A stretch of 5,473 nucleotides of DNA from an uncultured Romboutsia sp. (GCA_937880075.1 CALFLM010000001.1:1-5473); one strand, 5' to 3'. Positions 1-5,238 are shown, counted from the first letter of the stretch. Numbers and translations: made by a program. Notes: generated by a model not told the origin, from the sequence alone.

Positions 1-1
1 C

Positions 2-385
2 TTTGGTGCAGTACTTATTATATTTTTAATGTTAATATGCTTAGTTATAATATCAAATACTATAAAAGCTATAGTATACAGCAAGAAAGAAGAAATTGAA
101 ATAATAAAGTATGTAGGTGGAAGTGATAGTTTTATAAGAATGCCATTTATAGTTGAAGGTTTTACTATAGGACTTATAGGATCTACTATAGCATTATTTA
201 TATGTATATATATGTATGAGTATATATTAGAGAATATAAATAATGCAATTAACTTTATGAATAATAATATGATGATTCCAGTTTCAGATATATCAATATT
301 TTTAACATCTGTTTTATTTATAACAGGAATTACTATTGGAGTATTCGGTAGTATTATATCTGTAAAAAAACATTTGAAAGTATAA
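2..385 (+). CDS. ftsX: Cell-division protein FtsX, C-terminal part (5' end cut by window)
   Basis: The reading frame is already open at base 2, so the ATG at base 29 is internal and the gene begins upstream of the window. About 127 residues are visible. They show the permease-type FtsX core: a membrane segment ending in LVIISNTIKA, then a basic cytoplasmic stretch (YSKKEEIEIIKYVGGSDSFI) typical of the FtsX/MacB family, a second membrane segment (roughly FTIGLIGSTIALFICIYMY), a short extracellular loop rich in Asn, and a last membrane segment (ISIFLTSVLFITGITIGVFG) followed by a basic tail. FtsX pairs with the ATPase FtsE in the membrane. The family's known role is to convey ATP hydrolysis to a periplasmic or extracellular peptidoglycan hydrolase or its activator. 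The next gene, 18 nt downstream, encodes such a hydrolase, which supports the call. ftsE is expected upstream but is not seen. Confidence 0.88.
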   Translation, partial: FGAVLIIFLMLICLVIISNTIKAIVYSKKEEIEIIKYVGGSDSFIRMPFIVEGFTIGLIGSTIALFICIYMYEYILENINNAINFMNNNMMIPVSDISIFLTSVLFITGITIGVFGSIISVKKHLKV

Positions 386-390
386 GATTT

Positions 391-406
391 AGGGGGAGAT
401 TTAGTG
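391..406 (+). promoter_or_regulatory. Ribosome binding site fixing a GTG start for the M23 gene
   Basis: AGGGGGAGA at 391-399 lies 4-8 nt before GTG at 404-406. The GTG is followed directly by a typical basic signal-peptide start (KKTITTI), and no ATG in the vicinity gives an equally good signal peptide. The purine-rich site makes GTG the start with little doubt. Confidence 0.8.
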
Positions 407-1456
407 AAAAAAACAATAACTACGATTACTTTATGCAGTATAATATTTAGTACAAGCTTTGTATATGGAGAAAATGAACAAGTAGATTTAGAAAAAAAAT
501 TAACTGAAAATAGAAATAGTCAGTTAAGACTAGATGAACAAATAATAGAATTAAATTCTAAGATAAAAGAAGTTGAAGAAAAAATATTAGCTACTAATGA
601 AGAAATAAACCAACTTGATTTACAGATAAATAATATAAAGTTTGAAATAAATGAATTAGAAAATAATATATACAATAATAAAGAGAAATTAGCTAAAAGA
701 ATAAAAGTAATAAATAGTAATTACTCTATGAGCTATATAAAGATTTTATTAAATAGCTCGTCTGTATCTGACTTTTTTAATAATATATATATAGTAAAGC
801 AAATAGTAAAACATGATAAAGAGGTTTTAACAGAACTTGATGAAAATAAACAAGAAATAGAAAATAAGAAAAGTCAAATAGAGGAGAAAAAGACTGCACA
901 AGAAGAATTAAAATTATTATTAGAAAAAGATAATGAATCTTTAAATAATGATAAGATAGAAGTAGAAAATTTAAAAGCTGAATTAGAAAAAGAAGAAAAT
1001 GAGTTAGAGTTAGAAATAGAGAAAATAGCAGCACAAAGTGTATTTATTGGAGATTCACAAGTTATATCTAGTGGTTCTTGGCCTGTACCAGGGTATACTA
1101 GAACAAGCTCTCCTTATGGGTATAGAATACATCCAATATTTAATACTAAAAAGCTTCATTCAGGATTAGATATACCAGCACCAACAGGAACACCTGCAGT
1201 AGCTATAGACTCAGGAAAAGTTATATTTTCAGGAACTAAAGGAGGATATGGTAATACTGTTATGATACAGCATGATGATGGAAAGGTAACTCTTTATGGA
1301 CATAATAGTAAATTAGCAGTGTCAGTAGGGCAAAGAGTAGAAAAAGGGCAAGTGGTATCTAAAATAGGTTCTACAGGTAACTCAACTGGTCCGCATCTTC
1401 ATTTTGAAGTAAGAATAAACGGAAAGCCTGTAAATCCGGTTCCATATATAAAATAA
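404..1456 (+). CDS. Secreted coiled-coil M23 family metallopeptidase (EnvC/CwlO/PcsB-like FtsEX partner)
   Basis: 350 residues, GTG start. Residues 1-22 form a signal peptide (basic KK, hydrophobic core, cleavage probably after VYG). Residues about 25-100 and 138-210 are Glu/Lys/Leu/Ile heptad-type coiled coil. They are split by a hinge at about 101-135 with the SYIKILLNSSSVSDFFNNI pattern seen in EnvC/PcsB-type proteins. Residues about 225-350 are an M23 (LytM) domain with the zinc ligands H252 and D256 in HSGLD and H333 in HLH, plus the active-site histidines H300 (YGH) and H331, so it should be catalytically active. The expected activity is cleavage of peptide cross-bridges in peptidoglycan outside the membrane. 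Known relatives are held inactive by the coiled coil until FtsX engages it. Position 18 nt behind ftsX, with no terminator between, implies one transcript and this partnership. The partnership is inferred from context and architecture. Confidence 0.9.
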   Translation: MKKTITTITLCSIIFSTSFVYGENEQVDLEKKLTENRNSQLRLDEQIIELNSKIKEVEEKILATNEEINQLDLQINNIKFEINELENNIYNNKEKLAKRIKVINSNYSMSYIKILLNSSSVSDFFNNIYIVKQIVKHDKEVLTELDENKQEIENKKSQIEEKKTAQEELKLLLEKDNESLNNDKIEVENLKAELEKEENELELEIEKIAAQSVFIGDSQVISSGSWPVPGYTRTSSPYGYRIHPIFNTKKLHSGLDIPAPTGTPAVAIDSGKVIFSGTKGGYGNTVMIQHDDGKVTLYGHNSKLAVSVGQRVEKGQVVSKIGSTGNSTGPHLHFEVRINGKPVNPVPYIK

Positions 1457-1461
1457 GTATT

Positions 1462-1505
1462 AAAAAATAAGTACCTAATATATAATATATGGGTGCTTAT
1501 TTTTT
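1462..1505 (+). terminator. Intrinsic terminator after the M23 gene
   Basis: AATAAGTACC at 1466-1475 pairs with GGTGCTTATT at 1492-1501, a 10-bp stem with one G-U pair and an A/T-only loop apart from one G. T residues follow through 1505. An A-run at 1462-1465 can extend the stem and could let it work in the opposite direction too. It ends the ftsX-M23 transcript. Confidence 0.8.
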
Positions 1506-1557
1506 ATGTATAAGTAAATGCGCGAAGTGAACTTTTGATTATAAAAGGAGATTAAAT

Positions 1558-2064
1558 ATGAAAGAATATATAGTTGTGGATTTAGAAACAACAGGGCTTG
1601 ATCCATATAAAGGCTGTGAAATAATAGAAATTGGTATAACAGAAATAACTCAAGGAAAAATAGGAAGGAATTACTCAAGGTTAATAAAGCCTAAAAATCA
1701 TATACCTTATTTTATAACAGAGATAACTAATATAAGTGATGATATGGTAGAAAATGAAGAATGTATAGAAGAAGTTTTACCTAGATTTAGAAAATATTTA
1801 GGAGATAAAACTATGATAGCTCATAATGCAAAATTTGATTTGAAATTTTTAAATTATTATTTGGAAGCTTTAAACTTAGAGCCTATAACAAACTATATTT
1901 GTACATTAGAGATGCTAAAACAAGTAAAATCATATAATGGTAAGAATAAAAAGTTAGAGACTGCTTGTAGTTATTATAATATAGAAAATAAAAATGCGCA
2001 TAGAGCTGATAGTGATACATTAGCTACGGCAAAACTATTTTTGACAATAAAAGATAAAATATAA
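1558..2064 (+). CDS. DEDDh 3'-5' exonuclease, single-domain DnaQ/epsilon-like
   Basis: 168 residues, one complete exonuclease domain and nothing else. ExoI is VVDLETTGLDP with D8 and E10. ExoII is HNAKFDLKFL with D94. ExoIII is HRADSDTLATAKLF with H148 and D153, the H-x4-D spacing that marks the DEDDh subclass. All five catalytic residues are present, so a two-metal-ion 3'-5' exonuclease acting on single-stranded or mismatched DNA ends, or on RNA, is expected in the cytoplasm. The length suits the stand-alone Firmicute exonucleases rather than PolC, where this domain is built into the polymerase, or DinG-type fusions with a helicase. AAAGGAG at 1544-1550 sits 7 nt before the ATG. The gene is monocistronic, with terminators on both sides. 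Whether it proofreads, trims or repairs cannot be told from sequence, so no gene symbol is given. Confidence 0.88.
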   Translation: MKEYIVVDLETTGLDPYKGCEIIEIGITEITQGKIGRNYSRLIKPKNHIPYFITEITNISDDMVENEECIEEVLPRFRKYLGDKTMIAHNAKFDLKFLNYYLEALNLEPITNYICTLEMLKQVKSYNGKNKKLETACSYYNIENKNAHRADSDTLATAKLFLTIKDKI

Positions 2065-2093
2065 AAGAAGCTTGATACACCAAGCTTCTTTTT
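2064..2093 (+). terminator. Intrinsic terminator after the exonuclease gene
   Basis: AAAGAAGCTTG at 2064-2074 and CAAGCTTCTTT at 2081-2091 form a perfect 11-bp stem with a 6-nt loop. The U-run at 2089-2093 overlaps the stem base. The stem begins on the last base of the stop codon. Confidence 0.9.
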
Positions 2094-2158
2094 ATATTTT
2101 TATAATAAATATTTATAAGTTAAAACTAGAAATATTCTTATTAATTTGAAAATATTGC

Positions 2159-2190
2159 TTGTATACTTTTTTTAAAAAAATATATATAAT
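2159..2190 (+). promoter_or_regulatory. Candidate sigma-A promoter for the SLH gene
   Basis: A perfect -10 TATAAT lies at 2185-2190, with an overlapping TATATA at 2183-2188. Upstream, TTGTAT at 2159-2164 is 18 nt from the latter, and TATACT at 2162-2167 is 17 nt from the former. Seven T then seven A bases sit between the boxes. The -35 is imperfect. A second TATAAT at 2254-2259 has no convincing -35, so the true start site is open. The candidate lies in the 217-nt gap after a strong terminator and before the SLH gene, where a promoter is required. Confidence 0.4.
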
Positions 2191-2204
2191 ACAGATAACA
2201 AGAT

Positions 2205-2238
2205 TTTTATACAAAAAACGACACTTTTATACAAAAAA
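2205..2238 (+). repeat. Direct repeat TTTTATACAAAAAA, two copies 20 nt apart
   Basis: TTTTATACAAAAAA occurs at 2205-2218 and again at 2225-2238, separated by CGACAC. The start-to-start distance of 20 nt is close to two helical turns, so a dimeric regulator could touch both copies on one face of the DNA. It lies between the candidate promoter (2159-2190) and the SLH start at 2311, where an operator or leader element would be expected. No known regulator's site is recognised. Confidence 0.5.
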
Positions 2239-2310
2239 ATAACAAAGGTGTATTATAATTAATTTAAAGATAGTTTATATAATAATTAAGGTATAGGGAG
2301 GAAATAAAAT

Positions 2311-3588
2311 ATGATAAAGAAAAAGAGCAAATCGCTTTTATGTGCAATAGTAAGTATTGGGTTTATAAACTCAATTGAAAAGATTCATGTAAATGCTATG
2401 AGCCCACAAAATATAGATGCAGTAAAATTTATTGATACTAACGAACATTGGGCGGAATCAGAAATAAATAAGTTCGCTAGTTTAGGGTATATAAATGGGT
2501 ATTCAGATGGAAGTTTTAAACCTAATGCTTCAATTACAAGAGCAGAATTTGTAAAAATATTTAATAATGTTTTTGGATTAACTAAGTCTAGTGGTAAAGT
2601 ATTCTCAGATACACAAGACCATTGGGCTAAAAATGATATAGATATAGCTGTAACTAATGGAATATGTAAAGGGAAATCAACTACAGAGTTTAATCCAAAT
2701 GATCAAATCACTAGAGAAGAAGCGGCTTTAATGATATCAAATTATGAAAAATTAGAAGATAATAATCATGATAAAATAAATACATTTAGTGATAGTGAAA
2801 ATGTGTCAGATTGGGCTAAAGATGGTGTAGAAGGTGTTATAGAAAAAGGGTATATGAATGGATATACTGATAATACATTTAAGTTTAAAGGAAATATAAC
2901 TAGAGCAGAGGCTGTTTCTACATTAAGCAGAGTAAATAAACCTGAAGAAAATTTAGTAGTAGAAAATGCTAATAAAGTTATAGATAAAATAAATAAACTA
3001 GATAGAAATATAAATAAAAGTGATGAAAAAGAGATATTGGAAGTAAGAAATGCATATAACAGTTTAAGTGAAGAATCTAAGTCTTTAGTTAAAAACTTAG
3101 ATATCTTAGAAGGTGCAGAAAGAAGAATAAAAGTTACAAAGCTAATAGATAAAATAGGTAGAGATGATGATAAAAATGATACTCCTGAAAATAGAGTAAA
3201 TAAGTATATGGAGGATGTGAAAAAAGCAGAAGAAGCTTATAATGCTTTATCTGAAGAAGAGAAAAATGCTATATCACCACTAGACCGTGATTTTTTAACT
3301 GGTTCATTAGTTACAGTAAAACAATTAAAGAAAGAGGCTGCAGATAAGTTAATAGCTGAAAAATTAGTAGAAAGAATAAGTAATTTAAAAAGTTATGAAA
3401 AATACACTGAATTAGAGGAAAAAAGAGCTATAGCTAAGGAAGTATATGATATAAGAGAGGCATATGAAGGATTAACATATACAGCGAAGAAAAGAGTTCC
3501 TAAAGAATCTTTAGATATTCTTAAAAAAGCTGAATATAGGATATTAAACTCTGTAGGAGATTTATTAGATCCGACTCAAAAGGGTTAA
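2311..3588 (+). CDS. SLH-domain surface protein with C-terminal tandem helical modules
   Basis: 425 residues. A signal peptide occupies 1-29 (MIKKKSK, hydrophobic core to about 21, cleavage probably after VNA). Three S-layer-homology domains follow at about 39-90, 97-149 and 158-208, each with its diagnostic motif (ITRAEF 75-80, ITREEA 133-138, ITRAEA 196-201). SLH triplets bind secondary cell-wall polysaccharide, so the protein should sit on the outer wall. Residues about 217-411 are three diverged copies of a charged helical module with the pattern V-I-D-K-I ... (V/A)-R/E-x-A-Y-x-x-L-(S/T)-x-x-x-K ... L-x-x-A-E-x-R-I. The cores are at 246-273, 306-324 and 382-411. There is no enzyme motif, sortase signal or membrane anchor. 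AGGGAGG at 2295-2301 precedes the ATG by 9 nt. The gene is a single transcription unit. Its role (adhesion, spacing or scaffold) is not inferable. The stop codon is followed by a module remnant, so the ancestral protein may have been longer. Confidence 0.9.
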   Translation: MIKKKSKSLLCAIVSIGFINSIEKIHVNAMSPQNIDAVKFIDTNEHWAESEINKFASLGYINGYSDGSFKPNASITRAEFVKIFNNVFGLTKSSGKVFSDTQDHWAKNDIDIAVTNGICKGKSTTEFNPNDQITREEAALMISNYEKLEDNNHDKINTFSDSENVSDWAKDGVEGVIEKGYMNGYTDNTFKFKGNITRAEAVSTLSRVNKPEENLVVENANKVIDKINKLDRNINKSDEKEILEVRNAYNSLSEESKSLVKNLDILEGAERRIKVTKLIDKIGRDDDKNDTPENRVNKYMEDVKKAEEAYNALSEEEKNAISPLDRDFLTGSLVTVKQLKKEAADKLIAEKLVERISNLKSYEKYTELEEKRAIAKEVYDIREAYEGLTYTAKKRVPKESLDILKKAEYRILNSVGDLLDPTQKG

Positions 3589-3600
3589 ATTAATAAATAA

Positions 3601-3669
3601 AAATTAAATAAAGCTATTAATAAAGTTATAGATATAAATAAGCAAAAAAAGATATTAGAAGCTAGATGA
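3601..3669 (+). pseudogene. In-frame remnant of a fourth C-terminal module beyond the SLH gene's stop
   Basis: After stops at 3586-3588 and 3598-3600, the same reading frame continues as KLNKAINKVIDINKQKKILEAR and stops at 3667-3669. This resembles the opening of module 1 of the SLH protein, residues 221-246 (NKVIDKINKL...ILEVR). The DNA agrees: 16 nt at 3619-3634 are identical to 2971-2986, and 3650-3666 matches 3032-3048 at 14 of 17 bases. The remnant spans 48 nt against 78 nt in the gene, an in-frame loss of 10 codons. The best reading is a decayed or aborted extra repeat unit. Chance likeness in AT-rich DNA is the main alternative, made less likely by the shared frame, order and 16-nt identity. 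Confidence 0.5.
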
Positions 3670-3693
3670 AAAAATAATTCATCTAGCTTTTTT
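3659..3693 (+). terminator. Intrinsic terminator after the SLH gene
   Basis: GCTAGATGAA at 3661-3670 pairs perfectly with TTCATCTAGC at 3678-3687 around a 7-nt A/T loop. Two further A-U pairs are possible at the base, and six T bases follow at 3688-3693. The left arm starts inside the module remnant (the codons for its final A-R), so the hairpin and the remnant are joined. Confidence 0.9.
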
Positions 3694-3742
3694 ATATACT
3701 TATAGTTTTAGAATTAAATTAGTTAAATTTTTATAAATAGTG

Positions 3743-3794
3743 TTTAATCTTTAAATAAATACATAGTATATAAAGACGAAATTATTACAGGGGG
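3743..3794 (+). promoter_or_regulatory. Leader of the small-protein/kinase unit: weak promoter candidate and strong RBS
   Basis: A promoter must lie between the terminator ending at 3693 and the ATG at 3803. The best sigma-A fit is TTTAAT at 3743-3748 with TATATA at 3767-3772 (18-nt spacer), and its -35 is poor. GACGAAA at 3775-3781 is a partial match to a Spo0A box and is not counted as one. AGGGGG at 3789-3794, 8 nt before the ATG, is a strong ribosome binding site and is the only firm element here. Confidence 0.35.
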
Positions 3795-3802
3795 TTAATA
3801 TT

Positions 3803-4093
3803 ATGAATTTAATATCTATAAATATATATATAGATAGAATTCAATTTGAAGTATTTTCTATATATAATGATAAGAAAAATACTCTTCTCCAAAATGAAAT
3901 AAGAATACCAGTATCATTTAGTATGGGAGATAAGTTAGAATATATAAGAAAATTTATAAGTATTATAATAAATCAAAATAAAGTAAAAAAGGCATATTTA
4001 AATATAAAAGATAAATTAGAAGTATATACTATAAAAATTGATGGAACTTTAGAGGAAGTACTATCAAGTTATGGGGTGGAGATATGCAATTAA
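3803..4093 (+). CDS. Unrecognised 96-residue protein coupled to the downstream kinase
   Basis: I do not recognise this protein. It has no signal peptide, membrane segment or metal-binding motif and should be cytoplasmic. Residue patterns suggest strand (about 2-10), strand (12-20), strand (27-37), helix (41-58), strand (62-68), a hydrophilic link, then a short helix ending in a strand (about 80-95). That order of three strands, helix, strand recalls the first half of an RNase-H/actin-like fold, but no acidic catalytic residue stands in the first strand (LISINIYID). This is a weak structural guess only. It has a strong RBS, and its last 10 nt overlap the kinase start, so the two are translated from one message and are probably made in similar amounts. 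The likely roles are a binding partner, regulator or substrate of the kinase. It appears complete, not a fragment. Confidence 0.78.
   Translation: MNLISINIYIDRIQFEVFSIYNDKKNTLLQNEIRIPVSFSMGDKLEYIRKFISIIINQNKVKKAYLNIKDKLEVYTIKIDGTLEEVLSSYGVEICN
4073..4093 (+). promoter_or_regulatory. Stop/start overlap with internal RBS: translational coupling
   Basis: The kinase ATG at 4084-4086 lies inside the end of the small gene, whose TAA is at 4091-4093, a 10-nt overlap in a different frame. GGGGTGGAG at 4073-4081 is the only purine-rich site. Its GGGG is 7 nt from the ATG, while its GGAG is only 2 nt away and too close to be used well. Terminating ribosomes would be placed to restart at once. Confidence 0.65.
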
Positions 4094-5097
4094 GTACTCA
4101 GTTTGACTTTGAAATAATAAATAATATAAAGTCAGAAGGTGTTAATTCATCTTTATATATTGTAAAAGATATGCAGGTTGGATCTAAATTTATACTAAAA
4201 AAAATAGATAAGAAAGGTCTTAAGGAACCTAAAAGATATTTTGAAGAATCAAAAAAAATATATAAATTAAAGCATCCAAATATAATGGAGATACATTCAG
4301 CATCTTATGATAATGAGTATATATATATAACGATGCCATATTTAAAAAATGGATCGCTTCAGCATCTAATAGAAAATCAAAATCTTACACTAAGACAAAT
4401 AATAAAATATTCATTAGATTTTCTTTCAGCTTTATATTATGTTCATGAAAATAACATTGTACACTGTGATATAAAGCCTAATAATATATTGATAAGTAAT
4501 GAAGGTAGTGCAATACTTACAGATTTTGGTTCTGCATTATATTTAAATAATTTAGGTAATGCAAGATTAAAAAATGTATATTATAAGCATATAGCACCAG
4601 AGCAATGTACAAATTCAACAATAAACAAAAAAATAGATATATATCAGATAGGAACTACATTATATAGGTTATGTAATGGCAATGAAGAGTACAATAAGCA
4701 AGCAAGACGATATAAGGATTTAAATAGTCTAAAGATAGCTTGTGCAAAAGGCAAATTTCCGATTAGAAAAAAATATTTACCTCATATACCAAAAGAAATG
4801 ATAAATATAATTGAAAAATGTATTAATATTAATACTTATGATAGATATGATAATGTTTTACAAATTATGAATGATATATCATCTATAAATACACATTTAG
4901 ATTGGTATTATAATAAAGAGCATGAAGAAAAATTTACATGGACTTTAAATACTAATGACAACTATATAAATATAATGTTATTTAAAGTTGGAACTATGTG
5001 GGAAATTATAGATGATCATAGAGAAAGTTTATATGTTGAAACAAAAGCAAAAGGTTATAGAGCTATAAGAGAGATTATAAAAAAATATGAAAAATAG
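4084..5097 (+). CDS. Soluble serine/threonine protein kinase with unusual C-terminal extension
   Basis: 337 residues. The kinase core is about 8-266: nucleotide-loop region IKSEGVNSSLYIVKD (16-30), ATP lysine K39 (FILKK), helix-C glutamate E55, catalytic loop HCDIKPNN with D129, K131 and N134, metal-binding DFG 147-149, APE 171-173, D185 and G190 in DIYQIG, and R254. All core catalytic residues are present, so it is probably active on Ser/Thr. Two departures stand out. The glycine loop keeps only G19, with Ser at the places of its first and third glycines (S17, S22). The catalytic loop reads HCD rather than HRD, a non-RD kinase, and the P+1 segment before APE lacks the usual Thr, so control by activation-loop phosphorylation is unlikely. 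There is no transmembrane or PASTA segment, unlike PrkC/Stk1. Residues about 271-337 form a separate extension with a strand-strand-strand-helix look. Substrate and trigger are unknown. Confidence 0.88.
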   Translation: MQLSTQFDFEIINNIKSEGVNSSLYIVKDMQVGSKFILKKIDKKGLKEPKRYFEESKKIYKLKHPNIMEIHSASYDNEYIYITMPYLKNGSLQHLIENQNLTLRQIIKYSLDFLSALYYVHENNIVHCDIKPNNILISNEGSAILTDFGSALYLNNLGNARLKNVYYKHIAPEQCTNSTINKKIDIYQIGTTLYRLCNGNEEYNKQARRYKDLNSLKIACAKGKFPIRKKYLPHIPKEMINIIEKCININTYDRYDNVLQIMNDISSINTHLDWYYNKEHEEKFTWTLNTNDNYINIMLFKVGTMWEIIDDHRESLYVETKAKGYRAIREIIKKYEK

Positions 5098-5127
5098 CCT
5101 TACTTTAATCCGTTCAAGTAAGGCTAT
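5094..5127. terminator. Perfect 12-bp stem-loop at the kinase stop, orientation uncertain
   Basis: ATAGCCTTACTT at 5094-5105 and AAGTAAGGCTAT at 5116-5127 pair without a mismatch around a 10-nt loop, and the TAG stop at 5095-5097 is inside the left arm. On the + strand the stem is followed by AAAAAGGGG, not a U-run, so it is a poor intrinsic terminator in that direction. On the - strand the stem is followed by TTTCATATTTTTTT, which would suit a terminator for a transcript arriving from the right. No - strand gene is visible there. It may instead be an mRNA 3'-end stabilising hairpin. Confidence 0.6.
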
Positions 5128-5137
5128 AAAAAGGGGT

Positions 5138-5192
5138 TTATTAGGGAATATATTTTATTTGGGGAGTAAAATAATCGGTTATTAGGGGAATA
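5138..5192 (+). repeat. Imperfect direct repeat TTATTAGGG(G)AATA
   Basis: TTATTAGGGAATA at 5138-5150 recurs with one extra G at 5179-5192. Between them a related TTTGGGGAGTAA lies at 5158-5169, and the last bases of the window (ATTGGGAGTAA) echo it. These look like ribosome binding sites, but none is followed by a usable start codon inside the window. Confidence 0.45.
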
Positions 5193-5195
5193 ACC
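5177..5195 (+). other. Small hairpin with G-rich loop
   Basis: GGTTATT at 5177-5183 pairs perfectly with AATAACC at 5189-5195, exposing AGGGG in the loop. No U-run follows, so it is not a terminator. A purine-rich loop on a short stem is the sort of site an RNA-binding regulator could use, but this is inference and no specific protein is implied. Confidence 0.4.
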
Positions 5196-5214
5196 TTGAA
5201 TTAATAATAACAAA

Positions 5215-5222
5215 TTTCGACA
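5215..5222 (-). promoter_or_regulatory. Spo0A-type box (0A box), copy 1
   Basis: The - strand reads TGTCGAAA, the full core of the Spo0A binding site known from Bacillus and Clostridia. It forms an inverted pair with copy 2, with 16 nt between the two. Finding two exact 8-mers so close in DNA this poor in G and C is unlikely by chance. The target would be the gene beyond 5473 rather than the kinase. Confidence 0.5.
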
Positions 5223-5238
5223 ATAAAATCAAGAGAAA

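Noticed and set aside
777..1034. Open - strand frame of 85 codons rich in Leu and Phe
   Set aside because: It is the antisense of the Glu/Lys-rich coiled coil of the M23 protein, which yields stop-free Leu/Phe text by composition. It has no convincing RBS and no domain.
1475..1678. Open - strand frame of 67 codons
   Set aside because: It crosses the terminator, the exonuclease leader and the ExoI-coding region on the opposite strand. No RBS or protein-like pattern; a shadow of the real gene.
2139..2157. CodY-like AATTT...GAAAAT sequence before the SLH gene
   Set aside because: It matches the GAAAAT half of the 15-nt consensus but has several mismatches in the other half. AT-rich DNA gives such half-sites freely.
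3762..3770. CATAGTATA as a sigma-E/sigma-K -10 element for the kinase unit
   Set aside because: The -10 likeness is partial and nothing resembling the matching -35 lies 14-16 nt upstream.
3775..3781. GACGAAA before the small gene as a Spo0A box
   Set aside because: The core differs from TGTCGAAA and it is a single site, unlike the paired perfect boxes at 5215-5246.
5133..5188. Four G-runs as an intramolecular G-quadruplex
   Set aside because: One run is only three G and the loops are about 7, 14 and 20 nt, too long for a stable quadruplex to be argued from sequence.
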